From Methylophilales bacterium BACL14 MAG-120910-bin43 (lineage in GTDB: Bacteria; Pseudomonadota; Gammaproteobacteria; Burkholderiales; Methylophilaceae): DNA of 64,000 nucleotides. The stretch is taken from NCBI GenBank assembly GCA_905181685.1, contig CAJIYK010000003.1, positions 102,419-166,418 of the forward strand, in the 5' to 3' direction. Positions 29,828 through 40,662 of this stretch are shown in pieces (within the stretch, counting starts at the first letter, position 1; every line of letters starts with the position of its first letter). A model generated the notes under the pieces. It was not told the DNA's origin. It made no database searches and worked only from the letters and a program-made list of their open reading frames with translations. The position numbers and the translations under genes are program-made.

Positions 29828-31351
29828 TTGAGTAAAGAAAACAATCAAAATAATGAGCCTGTAGTGGATGAAAACTCAATCATTTCTGAGAGGAGAAGTA
29901 AGCTTGAAGAATTGAGAAAATCGGGTATCGCTTTTCCAAATCAATTTAAACCAGAAAATTTATCATCTGATTTACATAAAAATTATGATGAGGATGATAA
30001 AGAAACACTCGAAAAAAAAGGCATTGAAGTATCTGTTTCAGGCAGGATGATGCTCAAGCGTGTTATGGGTAAAGCCAGTTTCGCTACTATTCAAGATAAT
30101 AATGGAAGAATTCAGCTTTATGTGGCGAGAGATTTTATTAACTCAGATGATAATCCAGAACTTTATGCGCAATTTAAAAAATGGGATTTGGGAGACATTG
30201 TTGGTGCTAAAGGAAAATTGTTTAAAACTAGAACCAATGAATTAACCATTGAAGTAACTGAAATTGTATTGCTTACCAAATCAATTCGTCCCTTACCTGA
30301 AAAATTTCATGGATTATCAGATCAGGAAACAAAATATAGGCAAAGATATGTTGATCTTATTGTTAATGAAGACACAAAAAAAACTTTCTTAAATCGTTCG
30401 AAAATTATCTCTAACATGAGGGCCTTTATGGAAGAGCATGAATTTTTAGAGGTTGAAACACCTATGCTTCATCCTATACCAGGTGGTGCAACGGCAAGAC
30501 CGTTTGAGACTCATCATAATGCACTTGATATGGATATGTATTTGAGAATAGCACCAGAATTATATCTTAAGAGATTAGTTGTGGGTGGTTTTGATCGTGT
30601 ATTTGAAATTAACCGTAATTTTAGGAATGAGGGTTTGAGCGTAAGACACAACCCTGAATTTACGATGATGGAATTTTACGCGGCTTATACTGAATACAAA
30701 TGGTTGATGAATTTTACAGAGGATTGTATTCGAGATGTGACAAAGCGAATATTGGGGACACTAAAAGTAAAATATCAAGATAAAACAATTGATTTTGAAA
30801 AACCATTTGAAAGACTGACATTGGTTGAAGCGATTATGAAATATTCATCGCAATTTAGTGAGGCTCAACTAAACGATATCGACTTTATTAAATCACATCT
30901 TTCAAAAAATGGTGAAAATTTGCCAGACAGCTCAGGTTTAGGGGCATATCAATTAGTTTTGTTTGAATTAGAAGCAGAAGCAAAATTATGGGATCCAACA
31001 TATATCATTGATTATCCTACTGAGGTTTCACCACTTGCAAGAGCTTCAGACACTAATAATGCTATTACTGAAAGGTTTGAGTTATTTATTGCGGGTAGAG
31101 AGATTGCTAATGGTTTTTCAGAGTTAAATGATGCGGAAGATCAGGCTAAGCGTTTTCAAATGCAAGTGGCTGCAAAAGATGCTGGGGACGAGGAAGCAAT
31201 GTATTATGACGCTGATTTCATTAGAGCTTTAGAGTATGGACTTCCCCCTACAGGTGGATGTGGTGTGGGTATTGATCGTTTAGTCATGTTATTAACAGAT
31301 AGCCCAAGCATAAGAGACGTAATTTTATTTCCGCATATGAGATCTGAATAA
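29828..31351 (+). CDS. lysS: Lysine--tRNA ligase (class II)
   Basis: Charges tRNA-Lys. It is 507 residues and starts with TTG 29828, 1 nt after prfB. The N-terminal OB-fold anticodon domain ([19 protein letters not shown]) precedes the class II catalytic core: motif 1 region [19 protein letters not shown], motif 2 around [20 protein letters not shown], and motif 3 [16 protein letters not shown]. The prfB-lysS pairing is standard in proteobacteria. It is intact. Confidence 0.97.
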   Translation: MSKENNQNNEPVVDENSIISERRSKLEELRKSGIAFPNQFKPENLSSDLHKNYDEDDKETLEKKGIEVSVSGRMMLKRVMGKASFATIQDNNGRIQLYVARDFINSDDNPELYAQFKKWDLGDIVGAKGKLFKTRTNELTIEVTEIVLLTKSIRPLPEKFHGLSDQETKYRQRYVDLIVNEDTKKTFLNRSKIISNMRAFMEEHEFLEVETPMLHPIPGGATARPFETHHNALDMDMYLRIAPELYLKRLVVGGFDRVFEINRNFRNEGLSVRHNPEFTMMEFYAAYTEYKWLMNFTEDCIRDVTKRILGTLKVKYQDKTIDFEKPFERLTLVEAIMKYSSQFSEAQLNDIDFIKSHLSKNGENLPDSSGLGAYQLVLFELEAEAKLWDPTYIIDYPTEVSPLARASDTNNAITERFELFIAGREIANGFSELNDAEDQAKRFQMQVAAKDAGDEEAMYYDADFIRALEYGLPPTGGCGVGIDRLVMLLTDSPSIRDVILFPHMRSE

Positions 31352-31354
31352 AAT

Positions 31355-31996
31355 ATGAGCACTTCAAAGAATATTAATCGTACTAATTTATCGCCCAAAG
31401 ATGCATTAGATCTTCTTGTACAAGGCAATAAAAGATTTATTGAAAATAAACAGCAAGATAAAAATTTATCTGAAATGCGTGAAGCACTTAAAAATAATCA
31501 GCAACCGTTTGCAGCTATTCTTGGCTGTAGCGATTCAAGAGTTGCACCTGAACTTATTTTTGACCAAACTTTAGGGGATATATTTAGTGTTCGCCTAGCT
31601 GGAAATGTTGCCTGTAGAAAAGCAATTGGCAGCTTAGAATATTCCTGTAAATATCTGGGCTCAAAAATTATTGTGGTGATGGGTCATTCTAATTGTGGTG
31701 CGGTAAAAGCAGCATGTGATAATTTCGAGGAGGGTAACATCACTGAAATTATTAAGCTTTTACAACCCGCAGTTTCTGAAGAAACAACGACACTTGATCC
31801 AGAAAGAAATTCTAAAAATAGTGAGTTTGTTTCCAATGTTTGTTTTTTGAATGTTAAAAAACAAATACAAAATATTATTAACCAAAGTGATATTCTCAGA
31901 GATCTCCTTGATAAAAAGCAAATTGGCATTATTGGTGGTGTTTATAATCTTTCTTCAGGCCAAGTTGAATTTGATCTTCTAGGCTCAACTTTCTAA
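31355..31996 (+). CDS. Beta-class carbonic anhydrase
   Basis: Interconverts CO2 and bicarbonate. Zinc ligands and the catalytic dyad are visible in the 213-residue protein: Cys58, Asp60 and Arg62 in LGCSDSRVAPE, and His111 and Cys114 in MGHSNCGAVKAA. There is no signal peptide, so it is cytosolic. It lies 3 nt after lysS, so it is probably read through from prfB-lysS. It could supply bicarbonate to carbamoyl-phosphate synthase and carboxylases; this is inference. Confidence 0.94.
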   Translation: MSTSKNINRTNLSPKDALDLLVQGNKRFIENKQQDKNLSEMREALKNNQQPFAAILGCSDSRVAPELIFDQTLGDIFSVRLAGNVACRKAIGSLEYSCKYLGSKIIVVMGHSNCGAVKAACDNFEEGNITEIIKLLQPAVSEETTTLDPERNSKNSEFVSNVCFLNVKKQIQNIINQSDILRDLLDKKQIGIIGGVYNLSSGQVEFDLLGSTF

Positions 31997-32053
31997 TCAA
32001 TTAAAAAATTACCCTCCTAAATTAAAATTCCTATAACTCAATTCTTTTAGTTT

Positions 32054-32071
32054 TTGTCATAGAAGTGTCAT
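32054..32071 (+). promoter_or_regulatory. Pho box upstream of the porin gene
   Basis: TTGTCATAGAAGTGTCAT: direct repeats TTGTCAT and GTGTCAT with a 4-nt spacer, almost the same as the site before pstS. A TAATAAT sequence 8 nt downstream (32080-32086) fits a -10. No good -35 is seen, as is usual for PhoB-dependent promoters. Confidence 0.83.
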
Positions 32072-32154
32072 AAAGAAATTTAATAATTCTCTTGTCGCAA
32101 ATATTTATATTATTTGTGAATTTATTTAAAACAAGGAAACGGAGAATTATTGAA

Positions 32155-33518
32155 ATGAAGAAAAGTGTAATTAAAGGTTTAGTGGTCTCAGCATTAGCTT
32201 TTTCAGTACCTGTATTTTCAGACACAACTGAAGACTTGGTTAATGCGCTTGTCACTAAGGGAATTTTAACTGAAGATGAAGCAGCCCTACTTACAAAGAA
32301 ACATGCCGGTGAAACTAAAGCGCGTGATCAAAAAGTAAAAAGTAAGTTATCCATTAGTAAATACCTCGATGAAGGAAAACTTTATGGTGACATAAGAGTA
32401 AGGCAAGAATGGAGAAGTGCCGATGAATATGGCGGCTCTGATTCTGTTGATCGAAGCAGGCAGCGTTATAAAATTACATTAGGCTTTAAAACTAAAATTT
32501 CTGAAAACTGGTTTACAGATCTTGCACTTTCTATGGGATCAAAAGGTAGATCAGATAATGCAACTTTAGGCGAGTGGATATCGGTAATAAAGATGACTCT
32601 TTGTAAAGCGTGCAATGATTGGTTGGACACCGACAGATTGGCTCACATTGCAAGCAGGTCGAATTAAAAATCCTTTGTATACAAAACCAATGATTTGGGA
32701 TAAGGATTTGACATGGGACGGAGTTCATGGAAAACTAAATATAAAATGAGTAAGCAAACTACTATCTCAACGACTGGTGGTGTTAATACAATGCAGGGCG
32801 ATGATAAGCAAGTACAGATGGTACTCGATACAGATTCACAATATCAGCTCTCAGCTCAAGTAATTGGTAAACATAAGTTTGATAATAAATCTGGCCCATC
32901 AGTTAAAACTGGTCTAACTTATACCATGTATACAAATGATGATGACTGATGGAATCTGAAGTTTTCAATCCATCTGATATTGGTAATGACGCAACAGCAT
33001 CAATGACCTTTCATTAATTGAAATACCTGCTGATTATAAAATGATGGTCAAACCTGGTTTAGGCATGACGGTATTTGGTGACTACGCTTATAACATAGAT
33101 GGTGATGATCGAAGAAAGGCATGCGATTTCATGCTGGTGGGATTGACGGGGGACTGATGATAATTCAGCTTTTATGATAGGTGTTGGGTTTGGTTCTTAT
33201 AAAGACTTTATTGCCCTAGATAAAGGTAAGCAAAAAAAAGGTGATTGGAAAGGTAACTTATGGTATCAAGAAGTAGGGACATATTCTGTTGACCCTAATC
33301 ACGTTGATTCAGATATCTTTGATTCAAAGGTAAACTTGAAAGGGTTTGCATTTAAAGGGCAATACATGATTGAAGACAATGTTAAATTTAATGTTGCCTA
33401 CGCTTATGGTGAAATTAATGATAAATCTGTTGGTTGTACTCCAGGTGTTACGGGTGATACTGGTATGTGTATAGACTCAATGGATTTGATTCAACTAGAT
33501 GTGACCTATAAATGGTAG
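32155..33518 (+). CDS. Outer-membrane porin, putatively phosphate-starvation inducible (several frame breaks)
   Basis: Beta-barrel porin. ATG 32155 opens a signal peptide (MKKSVIKGLVVSALAFSVPV, cleavage near FSD). A short periplasmic helical region follows (TEDLVNALVTKGILTEDEAA), as in the Porin_5 and OprO/P-type families, then alternating beta-strand sequence. The protein ends in VTYKW, with the aromatic C-terminus read by the BAM machine. Breaks near 32575-32600, 32640, 32735, 32945, 33015 and 33115-33170 split the barrel; the corrected length is about 450 residues. The Pho box suggests phosphate or anion uptake, but the family assignment is tentative. Confidence 0.82.
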
Positions 33519-33547
33519 GTCATTGTACGATCCGTCTCCTTGGCAAG

Positions 33548-33575
33548 AAAAACCCACTTCGGTGGGTTTTTTTAT
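33548..33575 (+). terminator. Rho-independent terminator after the porin gene
   Basis: AACCCAC (33551-33557), TTCG tetraloop, GTGGGTT, then a T-run (33567-33573). A-run/T-run symmetry lets it also serve fdx, whose stop at 33572 on the opposite strand overlaps the T-run. Confidence 0.93.
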
Positions 33576-33901
33576 TCTGAAGCTAAATTGATTGTATATT
33601 TGGGTATTTCAACCGTAATGTCTTGATCTTTGACTTTTGCTTGGCAGGATAGTCTTGACGTAGGCTCCAAACCCCATGCTTTATCTAACATATCATCTTC
33701 TTCCTCTTCTGATTCATCAAGTGATGAAAAACCTTCCTTGATCACAACATGACAGGTAGTGCAGGCACATACTTGGTCACAAGCATGCTCAATATCAATA
33801 TGATTTTTTAATAAAACACTACATATTGACTCTCCAGATTCAGCTTCTAAAACATCACCATCTGGGCAAAGGTCATGAGGGAGAACAATAATTTTGGGCA
33901 T
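33572..33901 (-). CDS. fdx: [2Fe-2S] ferredoxin of the Isc system
   Basis: Electron carrier for Fe-S cluster assembly. It is 109 residues with cluster ligands Cys41, Cys47 and Cys50 ([13 protein letters not shown]) and Cys86 (SRLSCQAK), the adrenodoxin-like Isc ferredoxin pattern. The acidic loop [12 protein letters not shown] fits partner docking. It is the last gene of the isc run, 1 nt after hscA. No iscX is seen after it. Confidence 0.96.
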   Translation of the reverse strand: MPKIIVLPHDLCPDGDVLEAESGESICSVLLKNHIDIEHACDQVCACTTCHVVIKEGFSSLDESEEEEDDMLDKAWGLEPTSRLSCQAKVKDQDITVEIPKYTINLASE

Positions 33902-33902
33902 T

Positions 33903-35757
33903 TTAAAATTCCAGTTTGTTAATAGATTTTCCAGTTAAGGCTTTTTGAATAGATCGATCCATTCTTTTTGCAGCAAAGGATTCGCTTTGCGCATTTAATT
34001 TTTTATTCGCCTCTTTAATTTTATCGTTATTTGATGACTTGATGGAATCAATTAAGGCACTCAGATCCTTTTTTATTGAATTGAATTCTGATTCTGAAAG
34101 CAGATCATTGTCAGTATCTAAGGCTTTTTGTGTTAGCTCAATTAATTGAATTGCCTCTATTTTAGTTTCAGCAAGCATTCTGGAATTCTTATCCTCTTCT
34201 GCTAAATCAAATGAAGATTGAAGCATTGTTTTAATTTTATCCTCCGATAAACCATAACTTGGCTTTACTTCTATGGATGCTTTGCATTTGTAGTTGTTTC
34301 TTCAGCAGAAACGGATAACAAACCGTCAGTATCCACCTGAAAGGTAACTTTAATTTTTGCTGCACCTGCGACCATAGGAGGAATTTTTTTTAAGGTAAAT
34401 TTGGCTAAAGACCGGCAATCATCAACTAACTCTCTTTCACCTTGAACTACATGGATGATCATTGCTGTTTGACCGTCTTTATAAGTTGTAAATTCTTGCG
34501 CCATCGCAACAGGCAGCGTTGTATTTCTTGGAATAATTCTTTCCACAATGCTTCCCATTGTCTCAATACCAAGGGAAAGTGGAGTTACATCTAATAACAG
34601 AAGGTCTTCTTCTCCATTGCCTGCTAAAATATTTGCCTGGGTTGCAGCCCCTAACGCAACGACTTCATCTGGATTTAAATCATTAAGGAGATCTTGTTTT
34701 AAATAAGTTTTTCACAGCCTCTTGGATACAAGGCATTCGTGTTGAGCCTCCTACCATGATAATGCCATCAATTTGGTCATTATTCAGTTGTGCATCACTT
34801 AAAGCACTTTTAGTTGCTTTAAGTGTTTGTTCAATTAAGTCTTGAACTAAGGTTTTAAATTGTTCTTGTGTGAAAGTTTCTTTAATTTCTATATCACTAA
34901 TTTTTTCCTCAATTACAACTTCGTTTTTAGTTGATAGTGATTCTTTAATTTCTCTTGATAGGATTGAAACAAGAGCCTGCACTTCAATATCTTTGACTTT
35001 TAATTTATATTTATTATTTAAAAAATTGACAATTGCTTGATCAAAATCGTCACCCCCCAAATTGGCATCACCATGCGTGGCTAAAACTTCAAATAACCCT
35101 TTAGATAAATTCAAAATAGAAACATCAAATGTACCGCCACCTAAGTCAAATACAACAAAGTGCCCCATCGACTTTTTATCTAAGCCATAAGCAACTGCAG
35201 CTGCAGTTGGCTCATTAATTAAACGTAAAACATTTAACCCTGCCAACTCACAAGCATCTTTTGTAGCCTGTCTTTGCGCATCATCAAAATAAGCAGGAAC
35301 TGTAACAACGGCTGCCCATAAGTTCGCCGCCTAAGTTTTCTTCTGCAACTGATTTAAGCTTTTTTAAAATTTCAGCAGATACTTCAATAGGATTTTTTAT
35401 TCCAATTGAAGTTTGTATATTTATAACGCCTTCGCCATCAGCTAGGCTAAGAGGAAAATTATCTTTATTTATATCGCTAATTGTTTTACCAATAAGCCTT
35501 TTAACTGATGAAATTGTATTTTTAGGGTCCTTACTTAAGAGATTCTTTGCATCATTGCCAACGAGAACAGATTCTTTAGAGTAATGAACAATCGAAGGTA
35601 AAAGATTTGATTCCTCATTTGGATTTAAAATAGTTGGACTTCCACTAACTACTGAAGCTACAAGGGAATTAGTGGTTCCAAGATCGATACCAATCACCCT
35701 TCTATGCTCATGCGGCATTGTACTTTTTCCAGGCTCAGATATTTGTAGGAGTGCCAT
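33903..35757 (-). CDS. hscA: Fe-S biogenesis Hsp70 chaperone HscA (frame breaks)
   Basis: Specialised Hsp70 that acts on IscU with HscB. The N-terminus is [20 protein letters not shown], then [15 protein letters not shown]; the leading LLQISEPG segment marks HscA rather than Dna[15 protein letters not shown] and [17 protein letters not shown] complete the ATPase domain, and the substrate-binding domain runs through [13 protein letters not shown]. Breaks near 35315, 34705 and 34285 divide it into four pieces; the corrected length is about 618 residues against 616 in E. coli. Order hscB-hscA-fdx is standard. Confidence 0.94.
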
Positions 35758-35761
35758 TTAT

Positions 35762-36252
35762 TTAATTAAGTGCATTGTTAATTTTTTGAAGAAGCTTTTC
35801 AATAAAATAAAGTTTATCGATTGAGATAGCAGCATCACTCCAATTTTGATCATGATCAATTTGGGTTGAAATCAATGAAAAATATTCTTCATATTTTTTA
35901 TTAATAGTCAATTTAAACTGAGCCAGTTCACTATTATTTTTTTCAATATCTTCAAGATGTTCCTCCCATTCCATTTGTTGCATTAAGAAATCAGGCGGAA
36001 GCGTTATTTTCTCAACAGATTTATGAGAGACAAAATATATTTTGCCCTTTTGATTGGAGACTTTAAAGTTTGATAGGCATCATTAGCTTGTGTGGACTTA
36101 ATCATAGACTGTACTTTTTCATTTTCTGATGAAGTTGCAAACCTATCCGGATGAATTTCTTTTTGTATCGCGCGATAATTTTCTTGCAATATCTCTAAAT
36201 CTAATTGAAATCTTTCAGGAAGATTAAATAATTCAAAATAATTTTGGGTCAA
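35762..36252 (-). CDS. hscB: Fe-S cluster co-chaperone HscB (one frame break)
   Basis: J-domain protein that delivers IscU to HscA. The probable start is TTG 36252, which overlaps the iscA stop (TTGA) and gives [18 protein letters not shown]. The J-domain HPD motif is in [10 protein letters not shown]. The C-terminal three-helix IscU-binding domain begins [15 protein letters not shown]. One frame shift near 36025 joins the two parts, giving about 163 residues (E. coli 171). Confidence 0.92.
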
Positions 36253-36571
36253 ACTGTAAAGCTTTCTCCACAACCGCAACTATCTTTCACGTTTGGGTTG
36301 TTAAATTGAAACCCTTCATTCAATCCTTCTCTTACAAAATCTAATTCAGTGCCATCGATATAAATAAGACTTTTTGGATCAACCAAAATTTTAATTCCAT
36401 GACTTTCAAAAATTTGGTCTTCAGGACTAGCCTCATCAACAAACTCTAATACATAAGCCATACCTGAGCAGCCTGTTGTTTTTACACCAAGCTTCAAGCC
36501 AACACCCTTACCTCTGAGTCTAGGTAACTTTTTGCTCTGTTAGCAGCTTTTTCTGTCATTGAGATTGACAT
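36249..36571 (-). CDS. iscA: A-type Fe-S carrier IscA (one frame break)
   Basis: Fe-S/iron carrier of the Isc pathway. ATG 36571 starts [17 protein letters not shown]. After a one-base break near 36510 it continues as [20 protein letters not shown]. The three conserved cysteines are in TTGCSGMAY and DSCGCGESF. Corrected length is about 107 residues, matching the family. It lies between iscU and hscB. Confidence 0.93.
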
Positions 36572-36572
36572 C

Positions 36573-36955
36573 TTATTTTTGTTTAGATTTTAAATCTTCA
36601 ACGGCCGCTTTAATGGCATCTTCAGCTAAAACAGAACAATGTATTTTAACTGGAGGTAAGTGCTAACTCTTCAACTATCGAAGTATTTTTGATAGCTTGT
36701 GCTTCATCCAGTGTTCGACCTTTAAGCATTTCTGTAACTAGTGAACTTGATGCAATGGCTGAACCACATCCATAGGTTTTAAACTTTGCATCTTCAATAA
36801 TTCCATCTTTCACCCATTTTAATTTGTAACTTCATTACATCACCACACGCAGGTGCGCCAACCATACCCGTTCCCACATTTGAATCTTCTTTATCAAATG
36901 ATCCAACATTTCTTGGGTTTTCATAATGATCTAAAACTTTATCGCTATACGCCAT
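36573..36955 (-). CDS. iscU: Fe-S cluster scaffold IscU (frame breaks)
   Basis: Scaffold on which IscS-derived sulfur and iron form clusters. ATG 36955 is preceded by GGAGAACG and begins [20 protein letters not shown]. The cysteine-bearing [14 protein letters not shown] motif and the C-terminal [17 protein letters not shown] can be followed through breaks near 36805-36830 and 36655. Corrected length is about 127 residues (E. coli 128). The LPPVK chaperone-recognition loop is readable just before 36660. Confidence 0.93.
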
Positions 36956-36981
36956 TTGATCGTTCTCCAAATAAATATTAA

Positions 36982-38207
36982 TTAATGCTCTGCCCATTCT
37001 ACTTTTTCTAAATCAACACCATCTTGAAACATTTCCCACAAAGGTGATAATTCTCTTAATTTACCAATTTTTTCCTTTAGTAACGCTATTGTAAACTCAA
37101 CATCGGATTCAGTGGTAAATCTTCCAATAGAAAAACGTATCGAACTATGCGCAAGCTCATCTGAACGCCCTAATGCTCTGAGTACATAACTCGGCTCCAA
37201 ACTTGCGGATGTACATGCTGAGCCACTAGATACTGCAATCCCTTTAATGCCATGATTAAAGATTCACCTTCGACATAATTAAAACTAATATTTAAATTGT
37301 GAGGTACTCTTTTTTCCAAGTCACCATTGACATAAGTTTCTTCAATTTCTGTGAGCCCTTTAAGAAGTTTTGCTTGTAAATTTTTGATACGATTGTTTTC
37401 TTCATCCATTTCTTCTCTAGCGATTTTAAACGCCTCACCCATACCTACAATTTGATGAGTTGCTAGCGTGCCTGATCGCATACCTCTTTCATGACCACCG
37501 CCATGCATTTGAGGCTCTATTCTAATTCGTGGTTTACGTCTAACATAGAGCGCGCCCACACCTTTTGGGCCATAGGTTTTATGAGCAGAAAAACTCATCA
37601 GGTCCACGGGTAAGTGTCTCTAAATCAATCTTAACTTTACCGGTTGCTTGAGCTGCATCCACATGAAAAATGATTTTATTTTCACGACAGATATTTCCAA
37701 TGGTTGTAATATCTTGAATTACTCCAATTTCATTATTTACAAACATCACTGAAACTAGAACAGTATCTGGACGTATCGTTGATTTAAATTTTTCAATATC
37801 TAATAGTCCATTAGGTTCTGGCTCCATGATAAGTTGCTTCATAACCGATCCGCTCACATTCTCTCACAGCATCAATCACCGCCTTGTGTTCAGTGGCCAG
37901 AGTAATAATATGCTTTCCTTTTTTGGAATAGAAGTTACTCGCTCCTTTAATCGCTAAATTATTTGATTCTGTAGCACCAGATGTCCAAATAATTTCTCTA
38001 GGATCGGCATTCACCAACAGTGCAACTCTCTTTTCTAGCATCCTCAACGGCTTTTTCAGCGGTCCATCCATATGGGTGACTTCTTGAGGCTGGGTTTCCA
38101 AAATCTTCCGTAATGTAGGGAATCATTTTTTCAGCAACACGAGGATCTACCGGTGTAGTTGAGGAGTAATCCATATAAATTGGCATATCGTATAACTTGT
38201 TTTTCAT
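36982..38207 (-). CDS. iscS: Cysteine desulfurase IscS (frame breaks)
   Basis: PLP enzyme that mobilises sulfur from cysteine to IscU and tRNA-thiolation partners. ATG 38207 begins [20 protein letters not shown]. The PLP lysine is in [17 protein letters not shown]. The mobile catalytic cysteine loop, recovered after correcting breaks near 37240-37260, is [19 protein letters not shown]. The C-terminal IscU-docking end is [12 protein letters not shown]. Other breaks are near 38040, 37835 and 37600. Length is about 408 residues, the group II IscS size. It follows a paralogous desulfurase gene by about 20 nt. Confidence 0.94.
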
Positions 38208-38226
38208 AATATCCTTATCATTTTTG

Positions 38227-39367
38227 TTAAGCTGCCACAGCAGTCAATTGTTTTAATCTATTCACTTCATCCTTAAGTGTATCTATGAAGTCATTAATTT
38301 CATTCTCGTTGCTTTCCACACCCAGGCTAACTCTGAGAGCACCTTGGGCTAAATCTAAATCAACACCCATCGACAAAAGAACATGACTAGGTTCATCGCT
38401 ATTACTTGAACAAGCTGATCCGCTAGCGATGGCAAATCCTCTTTCTATCTAGGGCTGTCAATAATGTTGAGCCATCAATATTCTTAAAAGAGAAAAATGT
38501 CGTATTACTCAATCTGTGACTTTTTTCACAAAAAATTATCGCTCCTAAATCAACTAAATTTTTTTCAAGTGTCGACTTCAGTAAGTCAATTTTTTCACTA
38601 AATATGACTCTATTTTGACTTGAACGTTCACAAGCTTTACCAAATCCAATAATAGCCGCAATATTCTCTGTCCCACTTCGTAAGCCTTTTTCTTGACCAC
38701 CTCCTTGCATATATGGAAATAGATCAATTTTTTTATTTATAATGAGTGCAGCAATACCCTGAGGACCATAAATTTTATGACTAGAGATAGTCATAGCATC
38801 AATATCAAGCGCTTCAAAATCGACTTTAATTTTACCCAACGCTTGAACTGCATCGGTATGAAACTGAATCTTATTATCTCTTGCCCAATCTGCAATTTCT
38901 GCAATATTTTGTATGACACCTGTTTCGTTATTAGCCATCATGACTGAAAGAAAAGTTAAAGATTGTTTCATTTCATCAGAGACATCCGAGACATTAAAGA
39001 TGCCATTTGAATCAACCGGAATCTCTGAAACCTTAAAGCCCTGATGAGCTAATGATTTAATAGGCTCTGATATACAAGGATGTTCAATAGAGCTAAATCC
39101 AAAATGAGACTCAGGATAAGCTTTTGCAATGCCATTAATAATCGTGTTGTTTGATTCGGTTCCACTTGAAGTAAAGATTACTTGAGATGGATGCGCATTT
39201 ACTGAAGCGGCAACTTTTTCTCTCGCTTCTTCTATGGCTGTATGGGCACTTCTGCCAAACGTATGATTAGACGCAGGATTACCTTGCTGAGCACTTAAAA
39301 ACGGTAACATCGCTTTTAAGACCTCGGGATGAAGGGCAGTCGTAGCATTATTATCTAGGTAGATCAT
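38227..39367 (-). CDS. Second NifS/IscS-family cysteine desulfurase (one frame break)
   Basis: Paralogue of IscS of about 380 residues. It begins [20 protein letters not shown] directly after the iscR stop codon. It has the PLP lysine in [16 protein letters not shown] and a catalytic loop [20 protein letters not shown], so the active cysteine is kept. A frame break near 38445 separates the last 70 residues, which end LKQLTAVAA. Identity to IscS is clear but low, so this is not a recent duplication. The shorter C-terminus, without the EWA(E/H)H tail, is NifS-like. Its partner is unknown; its position between iscR and iscS implies joint IscR control. Confidence 0.9.
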
Positions 39368-39853
39368 TTATAAATTAAAAAGCCCCCATTTTATTTGACT
39401 CACTATTATTTTTATTGTTGCAAACTCAATAGACTGATTCTCAGATTTATTTCTTTGTGTTTTAACTAATTCATCCAGAGTTGTTGACTCTAAATAATCA
39501 AGAATCTTACTATTCAAAGTAGTCCATAAATTATGGGTAATACACTGATGCCCCTCGTTACAATTTTCTTTGCCACCACATTGGGTCGCATCAATTTGTT
39601 CATCGACTGAAGAGATAATATTTTTAACGCTAATATTGTCATGATTTTTAGCTACAAGGTAGCCACCGCCTGGCCCACGAACGCTTTTAACTAAACCCTG
39701 TTTTCTTAATTTTCCAAAAAGTTGTTCAAGGTATGACAATGAAATTGATTGCCTTTGACTGATTTCAGACAATTTAATGGGCATATTTTTTTCGTTTAAA
39801 GCCAGATCGAGCATAGCTGTAACAGCAAAACGACCCTTAGTGGTTAATTTCAT
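39368..39853 (-). CDS. iscR: Fe-S cluster-sensing regulator IscR
   Basis: Rrf2-family repressor that senses [2Fe-2S] supply. It is 161 residues. The N-terminal winged helix contains SLSYLEQLFGKLRKQGLV and VRGPGGGYLVAK. The cluster ligands fall exactly at Cys92, Cys98, Cys104 and His107 (QCGGKENCNEGHQCITH). It is first in the isc run, with a matching binding site in its own promoter. Confidence 0.96.
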   Translation of the reverse strand: MKLTTKGRFAVTAMLDLALNEKNMPIKLSEISQRQSISLSYLEQLFGKLRKQGLVKSVRGPGGGYLVAKNHDNISVKNIISSVDEQIDATQCGGKENCNEGHQCITHNLWTTLNSKILDYLESTTLDELVKTQRNKSENQSIEFATIKIIVSQIKWGLFNL

Positions 39854-39890
39854 GCGTGTCTCAAGTAATCAAATAAAATTATATTTTATA

Positions 39891-39915
39891 ATACTTGACT
39901 AAATTAATCAAGATT
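39891..39915 (-). promoter_or_regulatory. Type-1 IscR binding site in the iscR promoter
   Basis: On the minus strand the 25-mer runs from AATCTTGATT through AATTT to AGTCAAGTAT. Against the E. coli type-1 consensus (ATASYYGACTRwwwYAGTCRRSTAT) I count 22 of 25 matches. It overlaps -35/-10-like sequences (TTGATT, TATAAT) about 40-60 nt ahead of iscR, as expected for feedback repression. Confidence 0.8.
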
Positions 39916-39925
39916 AAAGCTGGGT

Positions 39926-40607
39926 TTAAGTGCTCTTTGGAGGCGCTTTTTTAGGCTTATCTTTTTTCTTAGTGAGCGCTTCAATCTCTCTTTCTTGTTT
40001 TGCGACTTTGTTAATAAGCGCTTGGATTGATTTTACCATTGGATCATCTTCATCTTTACCCACGGCATAAGGCCTAAAGGTTGTTCCTTTTTTAGTTTCC
40101 TTGACAGCACGAGCAGGGATCCCGACGACTGTTGCATCTTTTGTGACATCACTCACGACGACTGCATTTGAACCAATTCTAGCTCCTGCTTTAATCGTAA
40201 TAGGACCTAAAACCTTTGCTCCTGCACCAATCACCACTTTATTTTCTAAGTGTCGGGTGCCTTTTACCCTGTTTCCAGGATGTGCCCCCTAAAGTGACGC
40301 CATGATAAAGCGTGCAATCATCGCCAATAATTGAGGTTTCACCAATCACTACACCCATACCATGATCAATAAAACATCTACTTCCAATTTGTGCGCCTGG
40401 ATGAATCTCAATCCCTGTTAGAAACCGACTGATATGAGATAAAAACCTGCCCAACCAAAAAAGTTTAATTGTCCATAATTTATGTGAAAGCCGATGAATT
40501 AAAATCGCATGCACACCGGGATAAGTGGTCAATATTTCTAAGTAAGAACGGGCTGCAGGATCTCTTTCAAAAACAATGGAAAGGTCTTCTTTAAATTTTT
40601 TAAACAT
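39926..40607 (-). CDS. cysE: Serine O-acetyltransferase (one frame break)
   Basis: Acetylates serine for cysteine synthesis. ATG 40607 starts [20 protein letters not shown]. The left-handed beta-helix hexapeptide repeats are visible ([39 protein letters not shown], then [20 protein letters not shown]), with the catalytic His in FIDHGMG. A frame break lies near 40275, where the text should read [16 protein letters not shown]. Total is about 226 residues with a Lys/Pro-rich tail ([12 protein letters not shown]). Its position beside the isc genes is a sensible cysteine-supply neighbourhood. Confidence 0.94.
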
Positions 40608-40662
40608 AATAGTTTTTGATATTTAATTTAAAATTTACTTTCAAATATTGTCTCATAAAATT

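Noticed and set aside
33903..35757. A second dnaK gene copy
   Set aside because: The LLQISEPG N-terminus and the hscB-hscA-fdx context identify it as HscA, not a DnaK duplicate.
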